NCBI GenBank assembly: GCA_900759225.1
Contig: CAAEUM010000140.1
Coordinates: 1 to 9,210 of the forward strand
Reading direction: 5' to 3'
DNA: 9,210 nucleotides
Origin: Lachnospiraceae bacterium
GTDB lineage: Bacteria > Bacillota > Clostridia > Lachnospirales > Lachnospiraceae
In this document: positions 1 through 5,304 of the stretch, one piece after another
Layout: every line of letters starts with the position of its first letter
Numbering within the stretch: the stretch's first letter is position 1
Program-made: the position numbers and the translations under genes
Notes under the pieces: model-generated
What the model was told of the DNA's origin: nothing
The model's input: the letters and a program-made list of their open reading frames with translations, nothing else
Database searches by the model: none

Positions 1-1436
1 ATATTTCCGGCGCTGCCATTTTGCTGCCAGTAAGCCTCTGGAAGCAGATTGGCGGCTTTGACGAGCGTTTTGCACCGGCTTACTGTGAGGATTCCGATCT
101 GGCCTTTGAGGTGCGGAAGGCGGGCTACAGGGTAGTTTACCAGCCTCTTTCCAAGGTCATTCATTTTGAGGGCATTTCCAACGGAACGGATGTAAATGGT
201 ACCGGCTTAAAGCGCTATCAGGTGGAGAACAGCAAAAAGCTGAAGGAAAAATGGGCTCAGGAATTTAAAAAACAGTGCGTCAATACAGGAAATCCAAACC
301 CCTTCAGGGCCAGAGAGCGCAGCCAGGGAAAGAAGGTGATCCTGGTGGTGGATCACTATGTTCCCACCTTTGATAAGGATGCCGGTTCAAAAACAACCTA
401 TCAGTATCTGAAAATGTTCCTGAAAATGGGATATGTGGTTAAGTTTTTGGGAGATAATTTCCTTCACGAGGAGCCCTACTCCACTGTGCTGCAGCAGATG
501 GGGATTGAGGTGCTTTACGGGGATGAATATGCAGCGGGGATCTGGGACTGGCTTAAGAAAAACGGGGATGAAATTGATCTTGCCTACTTAAACCGTCCCC
601 ATATTGCCACAAAATATGTGGATTTCATTAAGGATTATACCAATATAAAGGTTATCTATTACGGTCATGACCTTCATTTCCTGCGGCTTTCAAGGGAGTA
701 TGAGCTGACCGGCGATATTTCCGTAAAACGGGAGGCAGACTACTGGAGATCGGTGGAGCTTACCATGATGTACAAGGCAGCCATTTCCTACTATCCTTCC
801 TCTGTGGAGGTTAACGCCATTCACGCCATTGATGCCAGTATCCCGGTAAAGGCCATTACAGCTTATGTTTATGACCGCTTCCTTGACAATATCCAGGAGG
901 ATTTTGCAAAGCGGGAGGGCCTTTTATTTGTAGGCGGCTTTGCCCATCCGCCTAACGCTGACGCTGTGCTGTGGTTTGCAAGGGATATATTCCCTCTTAT
1001 CCGCAGGCGTCTGCCGGATGTGAAGTTTTATGTAGTTGGCTCAAAGGTAACGGAAGAGATCATGGCCCTTTCACAGCCTGACAACGGCATCATTATTAAG
1101 GGCTTTGTAAGCGAAGAAGAGCTTTCCGGGCTTTATGCAGCCTGCAGGCTGGTGGTAGTGCCCCTTCGCTATGGTGCAGGGGTTAAGGGAAAGGTAGTGG
1201 AGGCGATCTACAACGGTGCCCCCATTGTCACTACATCCATTGGTGCTGAGGGGATCCCCTTTGTGGAACAGGTGCTGGAGATTGCAGACGAACCGGAGGA
1301 ATTTGCTTCAAAAACAGCGGATCTCTATGAAGATCCGGAGCGCTGCAGAGCGCTGTGCCATGGTACCCAGCGCTACATCCGCGACCACTTCAGCATGGAA
1401 GGCGCATGGAAGGTGATCGAGGACGATTTTGGATGA
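1..1436 (+). CDS. GT2-GT4 fusion glycosyltransferase, 5'-truncated
   Basis: This is the 3' part of a multidomain cytoplasmic glycosyltransferase. The reading frame is open from base 3 to the window edge, giving 477 codons, so the true start lies outside. Residues 1-75 are the C-terminal end of a GT2 (GT-A fold) domain: an SGAAILLP stretch at the extreme N-terminus, GGFDERF at 17-23, the acidic EDSDL motif at 29-33 and VIHFEG at 52-57. After a linker, residues about 110-470 form a GT4 (GT-B fold) domain, with VVDHYVPTFDKDAGS at its start, GHDLH at 221-225, LFVGGFAHPPNADA opening the second Rossmann half at about 308, and the nucleotide-sugar-binding GAGVKGKVVEAI segment at 391-402. The TTG at 21 lies inside the conserved GT2 core and is not a start. 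Such fusions usually add successive sugars to a surface glycan. The donors cannot be predicted. Twenty bases separate it from the next gene, consistent with one transcript. Confidence 0.9.
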   Translation, partial: ISGAAILLPVSLWKQIGGFDERFAPAYCEDSDLAFEVRKAGYRVVYQPLSKVIHFEGISNGTDVNGTGLKRYQVENSKKLKEKWAQEFKKQCVNTGNPNPFRARERSQGKKVILVVDHYVPTFDKDAGSKTTYQYLKMFLKMGYVVKFLGDNFLHEEPYSTVLQQMGIEVLYGDEYAAGIWDWLKKNGDEIDLAYLNRPHIATKYVDFIKDYTNIKVIYYGHDLHFLRLSREYELTGDISVKREADYWRSVELTMMYKAAISYYPSSVEVNAIHAIDASIPVKAITAYVYDRFLDNIQEDFAKREGLLFVGGFAHPPNADAVLWFARDIFPLIRRRLPDVKFYVVGSKVTEEIMALSQPDNGIIIKGFVSEEELSGLYAACRLVVVPLRYGAGVKGKVVEAIYNGAPIVTTSIGAEGIPFVEQVLEIADEPEEFASKTADLYEDPERCRALCHGTQRYIRDHFSMEGAWKVIEDDFG

Positions 1437-1456
1437 AATGACAGGGAGGAAATCAG

Positions 1457-2164
1457 ATGCAGGCAATCCTTTTAGCCGGAGGGCTGGGAACCAGGCTGCG
1501 CAGTGTTGTAAGCGACAGGCCAAAGCCCATGGCCCTGATCAAGGAAAGACCCTTTATGGAATATGTGACAAGGGAGCTGACCCGCAGCGGCATTACAGAT
1601 ATTATTTTTGCTGTGGGCTATAAGGGCTCTATGGTGGAGGAATATTTTGGAAATGGGGATGGCTTCGGCTTCCATGCCTCCTATGCCTATGAGGAAACCC
1701 TGCTGGGAACAGCCGGGGCGATCAAGAATGCAGGAAAGTTTATCCGTGAGGAGCGCTTTTTTGTGCTTAACGCAGATACCTTTTATCAGATCGATTACCA
1801 GCGCCTGGCAAGGCAGCAGGATGAACAGAAGCTGGACATGGCCCTTGTGCTTCGGCGGGTGCCGGACGTATCCCGCTATGGGCAGGCAATACTGGATGAA
1901 CAGGGCTTTCTCACCGGCTTTAATGAAAAGTCAGATAAGGCCTGTGAGGGAACCATAAACGGCGGCATTTACCTGATGAGGCGGGAGCTTTTAGATGAGA
2001 TCCCGGATGGGAAGGTTTCGTTGGAAAATGAGATGATCCCTAAGTGGCTTTTGGAAAAACGCCCTATGGGCGGTTTCGTCAATGACGGCTATTTTATAGA
2101 CATCGGAATTCCTGAGGCTTACTTTAAGTTTCAGGAAGATGTGAAAAACGGGGTTGTAAGGTAG
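1457..2164 (+). CDS. hddC: D-glycero-alpha-D-manno-heptose 1-phosphate guanylyltransferase (HddC-like)
   Basis: This gene encodes a 235-residue cytoplasmic nucleotidyltransferase of the RmlA/GMP-pyrophosphorylase fold. It would perform the last activation step: heptose 1-phosphate plus NTP gives NDP-heptose and pyrophosphate. Visible motifs are the nucleotide-binding signature LAGGLGTRL (residues 6-14) with the lysine motif RPKPM (21-25), LGTAGAIK (83-90), the metal-site NADT (105-108), FNEK (155-158), NGGIYL (168-173) and the closing FIDIGIPEAY (213-222). The length fits the short sugar-1-phosphate nucleotidyltransferases with no C-terminal beta-helix. A GGGAGGA ribosome site at 1444-1450 sits 6 bases before the ATG. 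The heptose assignment rests on the three neighbouring heptose genes. By itself the protein could be read as a generic mannose- or glucose-1-phosphate nucleotidyltransferase. GDP is the nucleotide used by the characterised HddC, but the base cannot be read from the sequence. Confidence 0.88.
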   Translation: MQAILLAGGLGTRLRSVVSDRPKPMALIKERPFMEYVTRELTRSGITDIIFAVGYKGSMVEEYFGNGDGFGFHASYAYEETLLGTAGAIKNAGKFIREERFFVLNADTFYQIDYQRLARQQDEQKLDMALVLRRVPDVSRYGQAILDEQGFLTGFNEKSDKACEGTINGGIYLMRRELLDEIPDGKVSLENEMIPKWLLEKRPMGGFVNDGYFIDIGIPEAYFKFQEDVKNGVVR

Positions 2165-2169
2165 GAGGA
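2163..2169 (+). promoter_or_regulatory. Ribosome binding site of hddA, overlapping the hddC stop codon
   Basis: AGGAGGA begins within the TAG stop of hddC and ends 6 bases before the ATG at 2176 (7 bases after the AGGAGG core). It is a near-perfect Shine-Dalgarno sequence. It fixes the hddA start and suggests that translation of hddA is coupled to that of hddC. Confidence 0.8.
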
Positions 2170-2175
2170 AATCGT

Positions 2176-3246
2176 ATGGTGATCAGAGGAAGAGCGCCTC
2201 TTCGCGTAAGCTTCGGCGGCGGCGGTACGGATGTGGAGCCCTTCTGCGTGGAGCAGGGGGGAGCCATTATCGGAAGTACCATTAATAAATATGCGTACTG
2301 CTCCATTGTACCAAGGGAGGACAATCAGATCGTAGTCCATTCCCTGGATTTTGATATGACGGTAAAATACAGATCGGATGAAAACTATGTCTATGACGGA
2401 AAGCTGGATCTGGTAACAGCGGCCCTTAAGGCCATGGATATTGACAAGGGCTGTGAGGTATACCTGCAGTGTGATGCCCCCCCAGGGTCCGGCCTTGGAA
2501 CCTCCTCTGCGGTTATGGTGGCAATGCTTACGGCTATGGCGCGCTGGAAGGGCATTATGATGGATGCCTATGCCATGGCAGATCTGGCTTACCGGGTAGA
2601 GCGCCTTGATCTGAAGATCGACGGCGGCTATCAGGACCAGTATGCTTCCACCTTCGGGGGGATTAATTTTATTGAATTCCATGGCAGGGATGATGTAGTG
2701 GTAAACCCGCTGCGGATCAAGAAAGAGATCCTTCATGAGCTTCAGTATAACCTGCTTTTGTGTTACACGGGAAAAATCCATGTGTCAGCCAACATTATTA
2801 AAGACCAGGTTCAAAACTACGGGAAGCGGGATGCCTTTGAGGCTATGTGCGAGGTAAAGGCACTGGCCTATGCCATGAAGGATGAGCTTTTAAAGGGGAA
2901 CCTTCACAGCTTTGGAAAGCTGTTAGACTATGGCTGGCAGAGCAAGAAGCGCATGAGCAGCAAAATCTCCAGCCCGGAAATCGATACCCTCTATGATGAG
3001 GCATTGAAGGCCGGGGCTCTTGGCGGAAAGATCCTGGGTGCAGGAGGAGGCGGCTACCTGTTATTATACTGCCCTTACAATGTGCGCCATAAGGTGGCAG
3101 CCCGTATGGAACAGCTGGGCGGGCAGCTGGCAGACTGGAATTTTGAGCTTCGGGGTGCTCAGAGCTGGTCGGCAGATGAAGAGCGCTGGAAATACAGGCA
3201 GGTGCGGGTTCAGATGCCCAACGGGGAATATAAATTTGACTTATAA
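2176..3246 (+). CDS. hddA: D-glycero-alpha-D-manno-heptose 7-phosphate kinase (HddA-like, GHMP family)
   Basis: This gene encodes a 356-residue GHMP-superfamily sugar kinase. It would phosphorylate C1 of D-glycero-D-manno-heptose 7-phosphate with ATP to give the 1,7-bisphosphate. All three GHMP motifs are present: RAPLRVSFGGGGTD at residues 6-19, the ATP-binding loop PPGSGLGTSSA at 102-112, and the C-terminal glycine-rich KILGAGGGGYLL at 285-296. KIDGGYQDQYAS (147-158) is the segment holding the probable catalytic aspartate (D154). The GGGGTD beginning and the overall length match the HddA/fucokinase-like branch rather than galactokinase or mevalonate kinase. The next two genes are gmhB and gmhA, which supply its substrate and consume its product, and this supports the heptose role. 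An L-fucose kinase-type activity is the main alternative on sequence alone. The protein is cytoplasmic, and no signal or membrane segment is seen. Confidence 0.9.
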   Translation: MVIRGRAPLRVSFGGGGTDVEPFCVEQGGAIIGSTINKYAYCSIVPREDNQIVVHSLDFDMTVKYRSDENYVYDGKLDLVTAALKAMDIDKGCEVYLQCDAPPGSGLGTSSAVMVAMLTAMARWKGIMMDAYAMADLAYRVERLDLKIDGGYQDQYASTFGGINFIEFHGRDDVVVNPLRIKKEILHELQYNLLLCYTGKIHVSANIIKDQVQNYGKRDAFEAMCEVKALAYAMKDELLKGNLHSFGKLLDYGWQSKKRMSSKISSPEIDTLYDEALKAGALGGKILGAGGGGYLLLYCPYNVRHKVAARMEQLGGQLADWNFELRGAQSWSADEERWKYRQVRVQMPNGEYKFDL

Positions 3247-3251
3247 GGCGG
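3245..3251 (+). promoter_or_regulatory. Weak ribosome binding site upstream of gmhB; start ambiguous
   Basis: AAGGCGG overlaps the hddA TAA stop and is the only purine-rich match ahead of gmhB. It is 9 bases from the GTG at 3261 and 12 bases from the ATG at 3264. Spacing slightly favours GTG, while codon preference and alignment of the family N-terminus favour ATG. This is the weakest ribosome site in the block. Confidence 0.45.
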
Positions 3252-3263
3252 CCTGAAAACGTG

Positions 3264-3857
3264 ATGGAAAAAATTGTATTTTTAGACAGGGACGGCACCT
3301 TAAATGAGGAGGTAAATTATCTTCACCGGACAGAGGATTTAAAGCTTCTGCCGGGAGTGCCGGAGGCTTTGGCAGGCCTTAAAAGTGCCGGCTTTAAGCT
3401 GATCGTTGTTACAAACCAGGCGGGAGTGGCCAGAGGCTACTATACAGAGGCAGATGTAAGGCATCTTCATGATTACATGAACGGCCTTTTAAAGCCTTAT
3501 GGGGCGGAGCTTGACGCCTTCTATTACTGCCCCCATCATCCGGAGCATGGGATCGGGGAATATAAAAGGAAATGCAGCTGCCGGAAGCCGGGAACCGGCA
3601 TGTTTGAAATGGCAGCCAGGGATTTTCCGGTTGACAGGGCCGCCTCCTTTATGATCGGGGACAAGCTTTTGGATGTGGAGGCCGGGAAAAGGTTTGGCCT
3701 TACCTCCATTCTGGTGGGGACCGGATATGGGAAGGAGATTTACGATCAGGATGTAAGGACGGGACAGACGCCTTTATATGATCATTATGCGCCTACGCTT
3801 TTAAATGCGGCGCAGTGGATCCTGAACAGGCCAGGAAAGCAGGAGAGAGAGGATTAG
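3264..3857 (+). CDS. gmhB: D-glycero-D-manno-heptose 1,7-bisphosphate 7-phosphatase (GmhB)
   Basis: This gene encodes a 197-residue HAD-superfamily phosphatase that would remove the C7 phosphate from heptose 1,7-bisphosphate, leaving heptose 1-phosphate for the nucleotidyltransferase. HAD motif I is FLDRDGT (residues 6-12, nucleophile D8 and acid D10), motif II is the threonine of VTNQAG (T50), motif III is the lysine of CRKPG (K108), and motif IV is IGDKLLD (131-137). The GmhB/HisB-type zinc loop is intact, with ligands C89, H91, C104 and C106. The length is normal for GmhB. I chose ATG 3264 because MEKIVFLDRDG aligns with typical GmhB starts; an in-frame GTG one codon earlier at 3261 is possible. 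The gene lies 17 bases after hddA and 3 bases before gmhA. A histidinol-phosphatase role is unlikely because no histidine genes are nearby. Anomer preference (alpha or beta) cannot be seen directly, but pairing with HddA predicts the alpha form. Confidence 0.93.
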   Translation: MEKIVFLDRDGTLNEEVNYLHRTEDLKLLPGVPEALAGLKSAGFKLIVVTNQAGVARGYYTEADVRHLHDYMNGLLKPYGAELDAFYYCPHHPEHGIGEYKRKCSCRKPGTGMFEMAARDFPVDRAASFMIGDKLLDVEAGKRFGLTSILVGTGYGKEIYDQDVRTGQTPLYDHYAPTLLNAAQWILNRPGKQERED

Positions 3858-3860
3858 GAC

Positions 3861-4511
3861 ATGGCGAAAGAGAGAGAAATGCAGTATCTGAAGGAGCTTG
3901 TGCTTCGTTATCCGGTGCTGGAGGACATAAAAGAGAATATTCTTAAGGCATATGAGATGATCCGGGACTGCTACGAGGCAGGAGGCACGCTGCTCATAGC
4001 AGGAAATGGCGGAAGCTGCGCAGACAGCGAGCATATTGTAGGGGAGCTGATGAAGGGCTTTGTAAAACGCCGCCCGGTGCCGGGGGAGCTTGCAAAGGCC
4101 TTAAAGCAGATCGATCCAAAAAGGGGAGAGGCGCTTTCTGAAAAGCTTCAGGGAGGCCTTAGGGCCATTGCACTGACAGGCCATAATGCACTTTCCACAG
4201 CCTTTGCCAATGATGTAGACGGCACCCTCTCCTATGCACAGCAGCTTTACGGCTATGGACAGAAGGGGGATGTATTTATGGGCATCTCTACCTCCGGAAA
4301 TTCAGAGAGTGTCATGTATGCAGCAGTGGCTGCAAAGGCGCTGGGAATGAAGGTGATCGGCCTTACTGGGAAGGACGGAGGGGCTCTTGGTCGTATTTCG
4401 GATGGGGCCATCATTGTTCCGGTACAGGAAACCTATAAAATACAGGAGCTCCACCTGCCCATCTACCATACCCTCTGCCTGATGTTAGAGGAGCATTTCT
4501 ATGAAGTATAA
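3861..4511 (+). CDS. gmhA: Sedoheptulose-7-phosphate isomerase (GmhA-like, SIS domain)
   Basis: This gene encodes a 216-residue SIS-fold isomerase that would convert sedoheptulose 7-phosphate to D-glycero-D-manno-heptose 7-phosphate, the first committed step of the pathway. The phosphate-binding loop GNGGSCADSEH lies at residues 48-58 and GISTSGNSES at 141-150. Putative zinc/active-site ligands correspond to those known in E. coli GmhA: H58 and E62 in the first helix, and Q195 and H203 in YKIQELHLPIYH. Compared with the roughly 192-residue E. coli enzyme as I recall it, there is an extra charged segment of about 27 residues around 71-98, between the first active-site helix and the next strand. 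A GAGAGGA ribosome site at 3846-3852 lies 8 bases before the ATG. The 3' end overlaps the next gene by 11 bases. Without its neighbours it could be called only a SIS-domain sugar-phosphate isomerase, but the context makes GmhA the best reading. Confidence 0.9.
   Translation: MAKEREMQYLKELVLRYPVLEDIKENILKAYEMIRDCYEAGGTLLIAGNGGSCADSEHIVGELMKGFVKRRPVPGELAKALKQIDPKRGEALSEKLQGGLRAIALTGHNALSTAFANDVDGTLSYAQQLYGYGQKGDVFMGISTSGNSESVMYAAVAAKALGMKVIGLTGKDGGALGRISDGAIIVPVQETYKIQELHLPIYHTLCLMLEEHFYEV
4487..4493 (+). promoter_or_regulatory. Ribosome binding site of the GT2 gene, inside gmhA
   Basis: AGAGGAG within the last codons of gmhA lies 7 bases before the ATG at 4501. It supports that start and therefore the 11-base gmhA/GT2 overlap, an arrangement typical of translational coupling. 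Confidence 0.7.
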
Positions 4512-5286
4512 GCATGTATTTGCCATTCCGGCTTACGGGGATTCACCCTACCTGGAGCGCTGTATCCGCTCCTTAAGGGCCCAGACAGTGGCTTCCCGCA
4601 TTATTTTGTGTACCTCTACCCCAAGCGCTTATATAAATGCCCTTGCTGCAAAGTATACGGTGCCTGTATTTGTGCGCCATGGGAAAAGTAATATCAAAGA
4701 GGACTGGAATTTTGCCTATGATATGGCAGAGGGAGAGCTTGTCACCATTGCCCATCAGGATGATATGTACCATAAAAAGTATGTGGAGTATCTTCTTGAG
4801 GCGGACAGCCGGTATCCGGATATGACTGTATATACAACGGATTATGTGATCGTAAAGGGCGGGCGCTTGCTGAAGGGAGATAAGGTTTTATGGGTAAAGC
4901 GGCTTCTTCGCCTTCCCCTGCGGTTTAGAGGGCTTTCCGGGAAGCGATGGATCAAGAGACTGCCCTTAATGTTTGGAAATTCTATCTGCTGTCCGGCAAC
5001 TACCTACAATAAAAAGCTGCTGGGGGAGCCGCTGGTCCGGTCTGAGTTCAGCTTTGCGCTGGACTGGGATATGCTGACACAGCTGGCAGAGCGGGAAGGC
5101 AGGTTTATCTGTACAGAGCGGCCGCTTTTATTTTACCGGGTGCATGATGGCGCAGAGACAAAAAAATCCATGGAGGATGACCGCAGGGCGAAAGAGGAGA
5201 GGGCTATGTTTCTGAAATTTTGGCCCAGGCCTGTGGTAAACCTTTTGATGCGGGGATATCAGAAGGCCTATGATGAGTATGAGTAA
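4501..5286 (+). CDS. Family 2 (GT-A) glycosyltransferase
   Basis: This gene encodes a 261-residue soluble glycosyltransferase of the GT2 type. The N-terminal strand and loop are HVFAIPAYGDSPYLERCI (residues 5-22), the standard nucleotide-binding opening. The metal-binding acidic motif is HQDDMY (85-90, D87/D88), preceded by the usual DMAEGELVTIAH context. A later acidic DWDML (188-192) is a likely acceptor or base region, and YRVHDG (212-217) is a common C-terminal motif of the family. No membrane helix is evident, although the basic segment around 129-153 and the C-terminal WPRPVVNLLM stretch could be membrane-associated. The gene overlaps gmhA by 11 bases, so it is the glycosyltransferase most closely tied to heptose supply and a reasonable candidate for the heptosyltransferase. 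That is inference, because the donor and acceptor cannot be read from the sequence. Confidence 0.88.
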   Translation: MKYKHVFAIPAYGDSPYLERCIRSLRAQTVASRIILCTSTPSAYINALAAKYTVPVFVRHGKSNIKEDWNFAYDMAEGELVTIAHQDDMYHKKYVEYLLEADSRYPDMTVYTTDYVIVKGGRLLKGDKVLWVKRLLRLPLRFRGLSGKRWIKRLPLMFGNSICCPATTYNKKLLGEPLVRSEFSFALDWDMLTQLAEREGRFICTERPLLFYRVHDGAETKKSMEDDRRAKEERAMFLKFWPRPVVNLLMRGYQKAYDEYE

Positions 5287-5304
5287 GGGGACAGGAATTG
5301 GAAC

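Noticed and set aside
21..1436. TTG at 21 as the start of the first gene
   Set aside because: The conserved GT2 segment SGAAILLP runs through this position in the same frame and the frame is open to the window edge, so the TTG is an internal leucine codon.
2131..2781. 216-codon open frame on the minus strand
   Set aside because: It lies antisense to hddA, whose GHMP motifs are complete. The translation shows no recognisable domain and no gene-like context on that strand.
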